This document shows positions 54,261 through 63,480 of a DNA stretch of 64,000 nucleotides, one piece after another. Source of the stretch: Pedobacter sp. BAL39 (GTDB taxonomy: Bacteria; Bacteroidota; Bacteroidia; Sphingobacteriales; Sphingobacteriaceae); the NCBI RefSeq assembly GCF_000170795.1, contig NZ_ABCM01000004.1, positions 62,001 through 126,000 on the forward strand, written 5' to 3'. A program made the translations under genes and the position numbers. How positions within the stretch are numbered: the stretch's first letter is position 1; each line of letters starts with the position of its first letter. The notes beneath the pieces are model-generated. The model was not told the origin of the DNA, searched no databases, and was given only the letters and a program-made list of their open reading frames with translations.

Positions 54261-55046
54261 ATGAAGAATAAAGTCATATGGATCACGGGCGCATCCTCAG
54301 GAATCGGAGAAGCTTTAGCTTATGCGCTAAGCCAGATGGATGCCAGGCTCATCCTTTCGGCACGCAACCGGGACGAGCTCTACCGCGTTAAAAGTGGTTG
54401 TAAAAATAAAATCAACACCCACATCTTATCCCTCGATCTGGAGCGGGGTACCACCCTGGATCAGAAAGCAGAAGAAGCACTCCGTATTTTCGGACATATA
54501 GACCTGCTGATCAACTGTGCCGGTGTTACACAGCGGTCGCTCGCATTGGAAACATCTAACACAGTAGAACAAAAACTGATGAACGTCAACTTCTGGGGCA
54601 GCGTACTGTTAAGTAAGGCGGTACTGCCGGCTATGATTGCCAGAGGAGAAGGACATATTGTTTGCGTCAGCAGCCTCCTGGGTAAATTCGGAACAAAATG
54701 GAGGTCCGGATACGCCGCAGCAAAACATGCACTGCATGGTTATTTTGATGGTTTGCGACTGGAGGTCTATGACAAGAACATCTTCATCACTATCGCCTGC
54801 CCAGGTTTCATCAAAACTAATATTACGTTAAATGCGTTAACAGCAGACGGCAGTCCGCAGCAAACAATGGATAGCGCCCAGGAACAAGGAATGGCTCCCG
54901 AACTATGTGCACAGCACATCATCAAAGCCATCCTACAGCAAAAAGAAGAAGTATATATTGGCGGCAAAGAAATTAAAGGCGTCTGGTTTAAACGGTTCTT
55001 TCCACTGCGGTTTTCGAAATACCTGAGAACAGCAAAGGTCAATTAA
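54261..55046 (+). CDS. Short-chain dehydrogenase/reductase
   Basis: The 261-residue protein has the SDR cofactor motif TGASSGIGEALA (about residues 9-20), NCAG (about 92), the catalytic Ser in VSSLLGKFG and the YAAAKHA pair (Tyr-x3-Lys). It is an NAD(P)-dependent oxidoreductase. The shape, with a C-terminal extension ending KRFFPLRFSKYL, resembles membrane-associated SDRs of the DHRS7 type, but the substrate is unknown. It lies 20 bases after hemW. Confidence 0.9.
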   Translation: MKNKVIWITGASSGIGEALAYALSQMDARLILSARNRDELYRVKSGCKNKINTHILSLDLERGTTLDQKAEEALRIFGHIDLLINCAGVTQRSLALETSNTVEQKLMNVNFWGSVLLSKAVLPAMIARGEGHIVCVSSLLGKFGTKWRSGYAAAKHALHGYFDGLRLEVYDKNIFITIACPGFIKTNITLNALTADGSPQQTMDSAQEQGMAPELCAQHIIKAILQQKEEVYIGGKEIKGVWFKRFFPLRFSKYLRTAKVN

Positions 55047-55074
55047 CCCGGCGTTCAGCCTTAACTTTAAATTT

Positions 55075-55407
55075 ATGAATTTTATCGTACAACTCCTGCT
55101 CAATGCCGGCATCATCTTAGGCATGACCTACATCATGCGCAGCATAAAGGTTAAAAATTTCAGCACTGCAATCCTTGTGGCTCTGGTGGTGGGGCTGCTG
55201 AATGCGACCATCGGATGGATCATCAGGTTTCCATTAAACGTAGTCACACTGGGTTTACTCTCTTTTGCAGTACACATTGTTGTTACCGCAATCATGATTA
55301 AAGTTGCAGATTTGTTCTTTAGTGGCTTTGAGATCAAAGGGTTCACCCCGGCCATACTCATTGCACTCGTCATGGGCGTCCTTGGCGCAATGGTGTCCTA
55401 CTTTTAA
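55075..55407 (+). CDS. Phage-holin-4-family small membrane protein
   Basis: The 110-residue protein has four hydrophobic helices (about residues 5-22, 29-50, 56-82 and 90-110) with WIIRFPLNVVTLGLLSFAVH in the middle, the signature of the phage holin IV (PF04020) family. Despite the name, such genes are chromosomal and no phage genes are nearby, so an ordinary membrane function is more likely. It is 28 bases after the SDR gene. Confidence 0.85.
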   Translation: MNFIVQLLLNAGIILGMTYIMRSIKVKNFSTAILVALVVGLLNATIGWIIRFPLNVVTLGLLSFAVHIVVTAIMIKVADLFFSGFEIKGFTPAILIALVMGVLGAMVSYF

Positions 55408-55413
55408 CCGCGC

Positions 55414-56682
55414 CTACTTCATTACACCGATCCTGTTGCCTTTCCAATCCGGAAAAAGGACCTGATCATTGTGGATATTGAGGTGGCGGTCTGCCACCTC
55501 ACTGAAAACAGCTCTGAAGTCTGTGGTTACGGCGAGGTCACGTCCATCTTCAAGGTTGTCCACTGCAAGAGGCTGTACCTGTCCGTGTACCTTCCCTCCT
55601 GTCGCCCCGCGACTCAGGATAAAGTTACAGGATGCACGACCATGATCGGTACCACCGGTACCATTTTCCTTTACCGTCCGCCCAAATTCAGTCATGGTCA
55701 TCACCGTCACATCGTCCTGGAGTGTACCCATATCCGTCCAGAATGCCATAATGCTCTCACTCAGGTCATTCACGTTTCTCGCAAAAATACCGGTATCGCG
55801 GCCCTGATTGAAATGAGTATCCCAGCCGCCGGATTCGGCGAAAGCCACCTCCATACCTACATTCATCTTGATCAGCTGGGCGATTTGCTTCAGGGAGTTT
55901 CCCAACGTCGATTTCGGATATACAGCACCGTCCACAGGCTTGTAATTTTTTACATCTGTTTTCTGCAGCATCTTAATTGCTTCGAAACTCTCGCGGCCAG
56001 CACCTTTTAACAAGTCTGAGGAGGTCTGGTCATACAGGTCCTCGAAACTTTTCGCAGCAACATTCGCAGCATTGGCATTCCCACGCATCCTGATGTTAAA
56101 ATCCTGCAGGTTGCTGATGGCTACTGCAGCTTCATCTCCATAAAAAGACCTTGGCAAGGAGGACGTAAGGCTTACCCCCTGAAAGGGAGTGGCACCATCG
56201 TGGCCCAGAAGGCCCACTGCACGGTTGAGCCAGCCGCTCTCCGTATTTTTCTGGAAAGGCGTTCCAGACTCCATATAGTCCTGGGCATCAAAATGGGACC
56301 GCGTTTGGTTTGGAGAACCCAGACCATGCACAATCGCCAGCTGACCTTCCCGGAAAACCCGTTCAAAAGCAGCCATGGAAGGGTGTAAACCAAAACGGCC
56401 GTCAAGATCAATCAATGGTTTTTCCTTCGTACCCTTAGCTGCAGACATGAACAGGTTCGGCCGTGCTTCTTTGAGGTACTGATCGGTAAAGGGTGTGACT
56501 GCCATCAACCCGTCCATGGCACCACGCTGAAAGATACATACCAGAATTTTCTTTCTTTTGAAAAGCCCGGGCGCTGTTGTCGCTGCCACGGCATCTGCAA
56601 GAAATCCGGGGATTCCCCCCAGCCCTATCCCAAATAATGCCAGTCCCCCGGCTTTGATAAACCCCCTTCTTGATGTTGTCAT
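55414..56682 (-). CDS. DUF1501 protein with twin-arginine signal
   Basis: The 422-residue protein begins TTSRRGFIKAGGLALFGIGL, a twin-arginine (SRRxFIK) export signal, so it is likely exported folded through Tat. The rest is a DUF1501 domain, an alkaline-phosphatase-like fold, with VCIFQRGAMDGLMAVTPFTD, FDAQDYMESG, FAESGGWDTHFNQG and VMTMTEFGRTVKENGTGGTD-type segments that supply metal ligands in this superfamily. Function unknown. It lies 33 bases after the DUF1800 gene; the two domains co-occur in many genomes. Confidence 0.9.
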   Translation of the reverse strand: MTTSRRGFIKAGGLALFGIGLGGIPGFLADAVAATTAPGLFKRKKILVCIFQRGAMDGLMAVTPFTDQYLKEARPNLFMSAAKGTKEKPLIDLDGRFGLHPSMAAFERVFREGQLAIVHGLGSPNQTRSHFDAQDYMESGTPFQKNTESGWLNRAVGLLGHDGATPFQGVSLTSSLPRSFYGDEAAVAISNLQDFNIRMRGNANAANVAAKSFEDLYDQTSSDLLKGAGRESFEAIKMLQKTDVKNYKPVDGAVYPKSTLGNSLKQIAQLIKMNVGMEVAFAESGGWDTHFNQGRDTGIFARNVNDLSESIMAFWTDMGTLQDDVTVMTMTEFGRTVKENGTGGTDHGRASCNFILSRGATGGKVHGQVQPLAVDNLEDGRDLAVTTDFRAVFSEVADRHLNIHNDQVLFPDWKGNRIGVMK

Positions 56683-56715
56683 AACTGTCGAGATTTAATA
56701 AATATTTTTATGCCA

Positions 56716-58620
56716 TCATTTACGTTGAAATTCCGGGGAGCCAATAATTACACCCACCACCTGTGCCAGCATATCCTGCTGACCTGCCCCTGCCTTCGCG
56801 ACTGTCCTGGTATCACGTTTCGCCAAAATCACAGACTCAGCGGCATGGGCCACCTTAGTACTAAGGGAGGGATCATTTAACATAGGCTTCAACCGTCCTG
56901 TGGTTGCCATAACATCACGCTCAGGCAACATCAGCTTACTATAAGTCAGCAATGCTGCTTCTGCACTTTCAGGCTCATGGTGACCGTTGAGTGCCGCCAG
57001 GTCGACCCGCACCCCGGGGATACGCTGTGCGGCAAGAGCAAGCCCAAAGTTCATCCTGTTTAGTAAGGCACCTGTATTGATCCAATACTGGCCCCTATCC
57101 GGAAATCCCGTCGGTGCCTGGAAATAATAGATTTTTTGCCCCATCTTGCTGATCCAGGTAAACAGCTGATAGGGCTGCCTGACCTGAGCATCAAGGCTTC
57201 GCACAGCGCTGATGGCCAATTCAAAAGGAGATTTGGTTTTCTCCCGCAATGCGTCCGGCGACCAGAATTCCGGGGCGGAGACCATCGTAATCATCACCTC
57301 GCTGATATCGCCTTCAGTTTTTATAAATGTTGCTGCCATCTTATCTATCAGTTGCTGGGCAGGATGATCATTTACAAATCTGACAGCAAGCTTTTTGGAG
57401 ATGAATACCGCTGTGGATGGATGATGCGCCAGCATCTGCAGCAGGGCTACACCTTCCTGATACCCTCCGCCGGAAGAGAAGTGATGTCCCAGCACTTCCT
57501 TTTCTGCATTGTCATGCCTGCCGGGAACAAAAAGAAAATCCCCTTCTCTGACATAACCTTTTTTCTCCATCGCCTCCGGATCCAGCTTAGCCAGCAATTT
57601 CTTTGTGCCGCTACCATAACCTCCCTCACCCATAGGCGCGATGGTCCAACCCGTCAGGACTCTCGCCGCCTCCGTTACATCACGCTGTGTATAACCTCCA
57701 TCCACACCAAGTGTATGAAGCTCCATCACCTCCCTGGCATAGTTTTCATTTAAACCGCCCTTGCCAGGCCGCTTCTGTCCTGAAACTCCCCCCTGCTTAG
57801 CCGAAGTTACCGGCTGCCCGCTGCTCCTGAAATTATCCAGATAAATCAGCATCGCCGGTGACTTCGCGGTACTCATCAGCAAGGTTTCAAAATCTCCTGT
57901 TACATTGGGCCTGATGACATCGCGCTCATATGCCGGTACAAATGAAGCACACTGATTCTTAGTGAGTGACACATTGAAATGATTAAACCAGAAATCCGTC
58001 ATCAGTTCTCTCAATTGATTTTCTGTATAAGTAGCTCTCAGGATCTTCTGAGAGATAAACTGCCGGTATAATTCCTGACTGGGCTTCAACCCTTTTTGTT
58101 TCATGTAAGCCTGAAGTTGGTCGCGGTATGCCTTATTGTCCACCTTATTGACGGAGTTCCGATCAATTGCCCCTTCCCTCATGGCCATTCGAAGTGTCCT
58201 CGCGTTTCCAGGAAATTGATTCTCCACTTCTGTATTGCTTAGGTTGATGTCCTTCAGCTTTTGCAGCATGAGGTCTAAGGAATCGTCCTTAAGTTGGCCG
58301 TCCAGTTGCTGCAGGAACCATTTCTCCAGTCCCAATTTCACCACAGCATCCACATCGTCCTGCCGGCCGCCATAAGTAAACCGGCTAAGCAAGTGGGCTG
58401 CCGCCTGCCGCGTACTCAGTCCCTGTTTCCGGTAAGGGAAGGAAAATTTTGTCACAGACATTCCCGCTACGTGCTCATTTACTACTGAAAATTGGGACTT
58501 GGTGAGCAGGACAGGTGAAAGACCGTGCGGTTGCTGACGGTCCTCACGAAAAGACGTAAACAGCATGGCACCCACAAAGAGTACCACAAAACTAATCATC
58601 ACTTTAAACGGATTTTTCAT
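56716..58620 (-). CDS. DUF1800 protein
   Basis: The 634-residue protein has an N-terminal membrane or signal helix (about residues 5-25) and a DUF1800 domain with AAHLLSRFTYGGRQDDVDAV, LRELMTDFWFNHFNVSLTKN, GGLNENYAREVMELHTLGVD and YTQRDVTEAARVLTGWTI. These helical-rich exported proteins are of unknown function. I chose ATG 58620; the frame is open 11 codons further to a TTG. It forms an operon with the DUF1501 gene. Confidence 0.9.
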   Translation of the reverse strand: MKNPFKVMISFVVLFVGAMLFTSFREDRQQPHGLSPVLLTKSQFSVVNEHVAGMSVTKFSFPYRKQGLSTRQAAAHLLSRFTYGGRQDDVDAVVKLGLEKWFLQQLDGQLKDDSLDLMLQKLKDINLSNTEVENQFPGNARTLRMAMREGAIDRNSVNKVDNKAYRDQLQAYMKQKGLKPSQELYRQFISQKILRATYTENQLRELMTDFWFNHFNVSLTKNQCASFVPAYERDVIRPNVTGDFETLLMSTAKSPAMLIYLDNFRSSGQPVTSAKQGGVSGQKRPGKGGLNENYAREVMELHTLGVDGGYTQRDVTEAARVLTGWTIAPMGEGGYGSGTKKLLAKLDPEAMEKKGYVREGDFLFVPGRHDNAEKEVLGHHFSSGGGYQEGVALLQMLAHHPSTAVFISKKLAVRFVNDHPAQQLIDKMAATFIKTEGDISEVMITMVSAPEFWSPDALREKTKSPFELAISAVRSLDAQVRQPYQLFTWISKMGQKIYYFQAPTGFPDRGQYWINTGALLNRMNFGLALAAQRIPGVRVDLAALNGHHEPESAEAALLTYSKLMLPERDVMATTGRLKPMLNDPSLSTKVAHAAESVILAKRDTRTVAKAGAGQQDMLAQVVGVIIGSPEFQRK

Positions 58621-58643
58621 AAGCTTAAAGATGGGTTCAAGTC

Positions 58644-58724
58644 TTTCTGACAATTACAACGTCAAAAGGATTAATAGCGTACACAAAACATGTGCTTGAA
58701 AAGAAACCTATCCTTTGTCAGAAA
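58644..58724. repeat. 10-bp inverted repeat between divergent genes
   Basis: tttctgacaa (58644-58653) and ttgtcagaaa (58715-58724) are exact inverted copies 61 bases apart in the 192-base gap between the DUF1800 gene and the first cupin gene. They could be two half sites for a regulator; chance is also possible. Confidence 0.45.
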
Positions 58725-58769
58725 AAATCCATATTTATATCCATGCTAATTATCATTTCCCGATTTATT

Positions 58770-58777
58770 TAATTTTG
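58770..58777 (+). promoter_or_regulatory. Predicted -7 element for the first cupin gene
   Basis: TAATTTTG is a perfect TAnnTTTG match, 35 bases before the ATG at 58813. No -33 TTG lies at the usual distance. Confidence 0.4.
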
Positions 58778-58812
58778 CTGCTAACATTATCTTAACATAA
58801 GTTGATGGGATA

Positions 58813-59724
58813 ATGCATCTGAACAACAGCAAACCTATACAGATGAAATTTGACCTGACTCCGATAGATGTTGTGGACAACATCTCAAAAGAAGATTTCG
58901 AAAAACATTACCTGAAAACCAGAAGGCCATTGATCATCAAGAGTATGGCAAAAAACTGGCCCGCTTACGACAAGTGGGATCTCGACTATATGAAAACAGT
59001 TGTGGGAGATCAAACGGTACCGCTATATGACAGCTCCAAGGCAGACCCCTCGAAGCCAATCAATGCTTCTGCCGCAGAAATGAAGTTTTCAGACTATGTT
59101 GAGCTGATCAGGAATACACCTACCGACCTTCGCATATTTCTCTTCGACCCGATCAAACATGCCCCAAAGCTACTGGAAGATTATCGTGCTCCAAAAGACC
59201 TGATGGGCGGTTTCCTGGATAGCTATCCGAACATGTTCTTTGGAGGGAAGGGCTCTGTCACCTTTCTGCATTACGACATTGACCTCGCCCACATCTTCCA
59301 TACCCACTTCAATGGCCGCAAACACGTCATCCTCTTTGAGAACGAATGGAAAGAACGCCTGTACCAGATCCCCTATGCCACTTATGCACTGGAAGACTAT
59401 GATGTGGAACAACCTGATTTTGAGAAATTCCCTGCATTGAAAGGTGTAAAAGGCGTCGAAGCATTCCTGGAGCATGGGGATACGCTATTCATGCCAACAG
59501 GATACTGGCATTGGATGAAATACCTCGATGGCTCTTTCTCCATCAGCCTGCGCGCATGGGATAAATCATGGGCTGTGAAGGCCAAAAGCCTTTACAACCT
59601 AACCATCCAGCGTAAATTCGATGACTTCATGAAACACAACTTCAGGGACAGCTACATGGCCTGGAAGGAAAAACTTGCCGTCAGAAGAGCAAACAAAGCT
59701 TTCCGTAAACAGGAGCCACGTTAA
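58813..59724 (+). CDS. Cupin-like (JmjC-type, cupin_8) protein, copy 1
   Basis: The 303-residue protein matches cupin_8 / JmjC-type hydroxylases of the FIH family: RRPLIIKSMAKNWPAYDKWD (about 37-56), then the iron ligands His153 and Asp155 in FLHYDIDL and His233 in YWHWMK, with Lys170 in GRKHVILFEN placed for 2-oxoglutarate. Such enzymes hydroxylate protein side chains or small molecules. The second copy follows directly. A second in-frame ATG at 58843 is an equally possible start. No signal peptide. Confidence 0.88.
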   Translation: MHLNNSKPIQMKFDLTPIDVVDNISKEDFEKHYLKTRRPLIIKSMAKNWPAYDKWDLDYMKTVVGDQTVPLYDSSKADPSKPINASAAEMKFSDYVELIRNTPTDLRIFLFDPIKHAPKLLEDYRAPKDLMGGFLDSYPNMFFGGKGSVTFLHYDIDLAHIFHTHFNGRKHVILFENEWKERLYQIPYATYALEDYDVEQPDFEKFPALKGVKGVEAFLEHGDTLFMPTGYWHWMKYLDGSFSISLRAWDKSWAVKAKSLYNLTIQRKFDDFMKHNFRDSYMAWKEKLAVRRANKAFRKQEPR

Positions 59725-59815
59725 ATCCAGTTTAACCCTGAGTTCAGAAAATAATTTTGCGATGGAGGATAAGTTTAAATTTTAATTTACACTTTTGTCC
59801 TCTTATCCCATCATT

Positions 59816-60697
59816 ATGAGCTTTATATTAAAGCCGGTAGATACCGTAGAGAGCATTAGTCCCGCTGATTTTAAAAAAAATTACCTGGACAAAAGACGTC
59901 CCCTGATCATCAAAGGACTGACAAAGTCATGGCCAGCCAGGGAAAAATGGACAACGGACTACCTCAAATCAATTGCTGGAGATATCAATGTCAGCCTGAT
60001 GGACAATTCTAAGGCCGACCCCTCAAAGCCCATCAATGCCTCTGTGGCAAACATGAAGTTCGGCGACTACCTCGACCTCATCAAAAGAGAACCAACGGAA
60101 CTTCGCATATTTTTCTTTAATCTTTTCAAACATGTTCCCGACCTGATTAAAGACATTACCCTGCCAAAAGACCTGATGGGAGGTTTTCTGGAGAGCATGC
60201 CAGCCATGTTTTTTGGTGGCTCAAACTCCGTGACCTTCCTGCATTACGACATCGACCTGCCTCATCTTTTTCATACGCACTTCGGCGGCAGAAAACACAT
60301 CATTCTTTTTGACAACAAATGGAAAGACCGGTTATACTGCATCCCCAATGCCACTTATGCACTGGAAGATTATGATGTGGCCAATCCTGATTTTGAGAAA
60401 TTCCCCGCCCTGAAAGGTGTAGAAGGATATGAAGTCTTCCTTGAACATGGAGATACCCTTTTTATGCCTACAGGTATGTGGCACTGGATGAAATACCTGG
60501 ACGGATCCTTCTCTCTTACGCTGCGTGCATGGGATGCTTCCATCAGCAGAAAGGTGCAGAGTGTCGCAAACCTTGCGCTGAAAGGGGGACTGGACAGTGT
60601 GCTGAAGATGGTATTCAAAGCACCTTATGCGTTATGGCGTGAGAAACTGGCCATTAAACGTGCCGAACGGGCCCTCGCCAAGGGAAGTCCAAAGTAA
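59816..60697 (+). CDS. Cupin-like (JmjC-type, cupin_8) protein, copy 2
   Basis: This 293-residue protein is a clear paralog of the preceding gene. It shares SKADPSKPINAS, PKDLMGGFLES, SVTFLHYDIDLPHLFHTHFG with both the HxD and following residues, PDFEKFPALKGVEG and HGDTLFMPTGMWHWMKYLDG, so all three iron ligands are kept. The copies differ most in the C-terminal 60 residues. I chose ATG 59816 over an in-frame TTG at 59795. It starts 91 bases after copy 1. Confidence 0.88.
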   Translation: MSFILKPVDTVESISPADFKKNYLDKRRPLIIKGLTKSWPAREKWTTDYLKSIAGDINVSLMDNSKADPSKPINASVANMKFGDYLDLIKREPTELRIFFFNLFKHVPDLIKDITLPKDLMGGFLESMPAMFFGGSNSVTFLHYDIDLPHLFHTHFGGRKHIILFDNKWKDRLYCIPNATYALEDYDVANPDFEKFPALKGVEGYEVFLEHGDTLFMPTGMWHWMKYLDGSFSLTLRAWDASISRKVQSVANLALKGGLDSVLKMVFKAPYALWREKLAIKRAERALAKGSPK

Positions 60698-60816
60698 TGT
60701 CAGAACAGCAGGCCATGCAGTAATGCAGATGCTTTTTGACAGCCCTTTATTTTACAAGTGGATAACATTACTGATACCTCAAACTTTTATCTTCGGTAAT
60801 CCGTTATACTGATGAT

Positions 60817-61914
60817 ATGAGAGGTTTTCATTTTTCTAATTTCCAGCCAGATGACCTTCCCAAAGGAGGCTTCGATGAGCTGCTCAAGCTGTTCACCCAG
60901 CTGCTGAACTATACAGCCGGAGATGCAGGTGAAGCACTGGCCTGGATGAATGAGCTGGACAAAAAATACAAGTTCACCAATAACGACTATGGTATGGGCG
61001 ACTTCATCGAGGACCTTAAAAATAAAGGTTACCTTAAGGAGAACACTGCAAATGGCGACATGAACATCACCGCCAAAACGGAACAGACCATCCGCCAGTC
61101 GGCCCTCGAGGAAATCTTCGGACAGCTGAAGAAAGCTGGTAAAGGAAACCACAACAGCAACCTCTCCGGAATTGGGGAGGAGAAAAATGCCGACAGAAGG
61201 GAATATTCTTTTGGAGACAGCCTCGACCAAATCGACATGACCGCCTCTATCCACAATGCACAAATCAACCATGGCATCGGCAACTTCACCCTGACAGAGC
61301 GTGATCTTGAGGTGGAGGAGAAAGATTACAAAACGCTCACTTCAACTGTCCTCATGATCGACATCTCGCACTCCATGATTCTCTATGGTGAAGATCGGAT
61401 CACCCCCGCAAAAAAAGTGGCTATGGCTCTTGCCGAACTCATCAAAACACGCTACCCTAAAGATACACTGGACATCGTTGTCTTCGGTAATGATGCATGG
61501 CCCATTACCGTCAAAGACCTTCCTTACCTGCAGGTAGGTCCGTATCATACCAATACTTTCGCGGGCCTTGAGCTTGCTGCTGATTTATTGAGAAGGCGTA
61601 AAACCCACAACAAGCAGATTTTTATGATTACCGACGGCAAGCCCACCTGCCTGAAGGAAAATGGAAAATATTACAAAAACAGCATGGGACTGGACAGGAA
61701 AGTCATCAACAAAACACTGAACATGGCCGCCCAATGCAAAAGGCTCCACATCCCCATCACAACCTTCATGATCGCACAGGATCCCTACCTGCAGCAGTTT
61801 GTACGTGAATTCACACAAATTAATGGTGGCAGGGCCTTCTACAGTTCGCTTACAGGCCTTGGAGAATACATCTTTGAAGATTATATAAAAAACAGAAGAA
61901 AAACAGTACGTTAA
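60817..61914 (+). CDS. vWA-domain protein
   Basis: The 365-residue protein has an N-terminal helical region (about 1-160) and a von Willebrand A domain (about 175-360) with a complete metal site: Asp182-x-Ser-x-Ser in MIDISHSM, the Thr of HTNTFAG and the Asp of ITDGKP. It has no signal peptide, so it should be cytoplasmic. It lies 40 bases before a MoxR/BchI-type AAA+ gene; such pairs act together as in magnesium or cobalt chelatases and in MoxR-vWA maturation systems. The target is unknown. Confidence 0.88.
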   Translation: MRGFHFSNFQPDDLPKGGFDELLKLFTQLLNYTAGDAGEALAWMNELDKKYKFTNNDYGMGDFIEDLKNKGYLKENTANGDMNITAKTEQTIRQSALEEIFGQLKKAGKGNHNSNLSGIGEEKNADRREYSFGDSLDQIDMTASIHNAQINHGIGNFTLTERDLEVEEKDYKTLTSTVLMIDISHSMILYGEDRITPAKKVAMALAELIKTRYPKDTLDIVVFGNDAWPITVKDLPYLQVGPYHTNTFAGLELAADLLRRRKTHNKQIFMITDGKPTCLKENGKYYKNSMGLDRKVINKTLNMAAQCKRLHIPITTFMIAQDPYLQQFVREFTQINGGRAFYSSLTGLGEYIFEDYIKNRRKTVR

Positions 61915-61954
61915 GCTAGCTACCATTACCTCAACATTGCCCTACACTTAAAAT

Positions 61955-63445
61955 ATGGATCACATTAATATAAAAACATTAGGCCAGTTGAAGGCCGCCA
62001 ACTATAAATCACAAACAGTAAAAGATGAATTGCGGAAGAACCTGATCCGGCAGCTCCAGGACCATGAGGCCGGATTTGAAGGCATTCTGGGTTATGACGA
62101 GACGGTAATTCCTGAACTGCAGACTGCCATCCTTTCCAGGCACAACATCCTGTTGCTGGGTCTTCGCGGGCAGGCAAAAACCCGAATCGCCAGGTTAATG
62201 GTCAACTTACTGGATGAATACATCCCTTATGTAAGTGGAAGCGAAATTTTCGACGATCCCCTGAACCCCATCTCCTGGTACGCTCACCACGAGATTTCTA
62301 TACATGGTGACGAAACACCCATCAGCTGGCAGCACCGCTCTGAACGTTATACAGAGAAACTGGCTACTCCGGATGTAACCGTGGCCGACCTTATCGGCGA
62401 CGTGGATCCCATTAAAGCGGCAACACTTAAACTAACCTACAATGACGAGCGGGTGATTCACTTCGGCCTGATCCCCAGAGCACACCGCAGCATCTTCGTG
62501 ATCAACGAGCTTCCTGACCTACAGGCCAGGATCCAGGTGGCATTATTCAACATGTTACAGGAAAAGGACATCCAGATCCGCGGCTTTAAACTGCGCCTAC
62601 CACTTGACGTACAGTTTGTATTTACGGCAAACCCTGAAGATTATACAAACCGCGGATCCATCGTTACCCCCCTGAAAGACAGAATTGAAAGCCAGATCCT
62701 TACTCACTACCCGAAAACAATTGCCATCTCCCGTAAGATCACCTTCCAGGAAGCACGCACCACCCAGGCACAGAAAGATGCCATCGAAGTCGATGGGCTG
62801 GTAAAGGACCTGATTGAGCAGGTGGCCTTTGAAGCGCGCCAGAGTGAGTTTATTGACCAGAAATCAGGTGTATCGGCAAGGCTCACCATCTCGGCTTATG
62901 AAAACATGATCAGCACTGCTGAACGCAGGATGCTCATCAATGGGGAGAAAAGCACTTTTGTGCGCCTGGCCGACCTGGTGGGCATCATCCCGGCAGTAAC
63001 AGGAAAGATCGAACTGGTCTATGAAGGGGAACTGGAAGGTCCTGCAAAAGTCGCCAATACGCTTATTGGAAAAGCCATAAAGACGCTCTTCAGCCGGTAC
63101 TTCCCGGATCCGGAGAAAGCGAAAAAAAGCAAAGCAGCCAACCCTTACAACAGCATCACAGAATGGTTTGTGGAAGGAAATACACTTGATATCTCCGACC
63201 GCCTGACACTGCCAAAATATAAAAAGGAGCTTTCGCAGGTAACAGGACTCCCGGAATTGGTAAAACAGTTCCATCCTAAACTCAGCGCCAACCAGACCTT
63301 ATTGATGATGGAGTTTGTACTGCATGGCCTTGCGGAATATTCACAGCTCAACAAAAAATATCTGGATAGTGGCTTTGGCTTCTCGGATATGTTTGACAGC
63401 CTCTTTAATAGTGGGATCGATGACGATGATGAAGATTTCCGTTAG
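61955..63445 (+). CDS. MoxR/BchI-type AAA+ ATPase
   Basis: The 496-residue protein has an AAA+ core: Walker A GLRGQAKT (residues 69-76, with the MoxR-like Ala before Lys75), Walker B SIFVINELPDL (Asn184-Glu185, with Asn where Asp is usual), sensor 1 FVFTANPEDYTNRG and SRKITFQEARTTQAQKD in the lid. The long C-terminal part (about 300-496) is specific and ends in an acidic run DDDDEDF. It probably remodels a partner with the adjacent vWA protein. Possible relatives include magnesium chelatase subunit I-like proteins. Confidence 0.85.
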   Translation: MDHINIKTLGQLKAANYKSQTVKDELRKNLIRQLQDHEAGFEGILGYDETVIPELQTAILSRHNILLLGLRGQAKTRIARLMVNLLDEYIPYVSGSEIFDDPLNPISWYAHHEISIHGDETPISWQHRSERYTEKLATPDVTVADLIGDVDPIKAATLKLTYNDERVIHFGLIPRAHRSIFVINELPDLQARIQVALFNMLQEKDIQIRGFKLRLPLDVQFVFTANPEDYTNRGSIVTPLKDRIESQILTHYPKTIAISRKITFQEARTTQAQKDAIEVDGLVKDLIEQVAFEARQSEFIDQKSGVSARLTISAYENMISTAERRMLINGEKSTFVRLADLVGIIPAVTGKIELVYEGELEGPAKVANTLIGKAIKTLFSRYFPDPEKAKKSKAANPYNSITEWFVEGNTLDISDRLTLPKYKKELSQVTGLPELVKQFHPKLSANQTLLMMEFVLHGLAEYSQLNKKYLDSGFGFSDMFDSLFNSGIDDDDEDFR

Positions 63446-63480
63446 CCCTTGTTTTATCCATGATCATCAATTTCAACTAA

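Noticed and set aside
55075..55407. Prophage remnant suggested by the holin-family protein
   Set aside because: No phage structural, integrase or lysis genes are nearby, and this family is common in bacterial chromosomes.
57136..57753. 205-codon plus-strand frame opposite the DUF1800 gene
   Set aside because: No recognisable motif; the DUF1800 reading on the other strand is unambiguous.
60698..60816. Weak hairpin and imperfect inverted repeat between copy 2 of the cupin genes and the vWA gene
   Set aside because: The pairing needs bulges and mismatches, and no good T run follows; not supported as terminator or operator.
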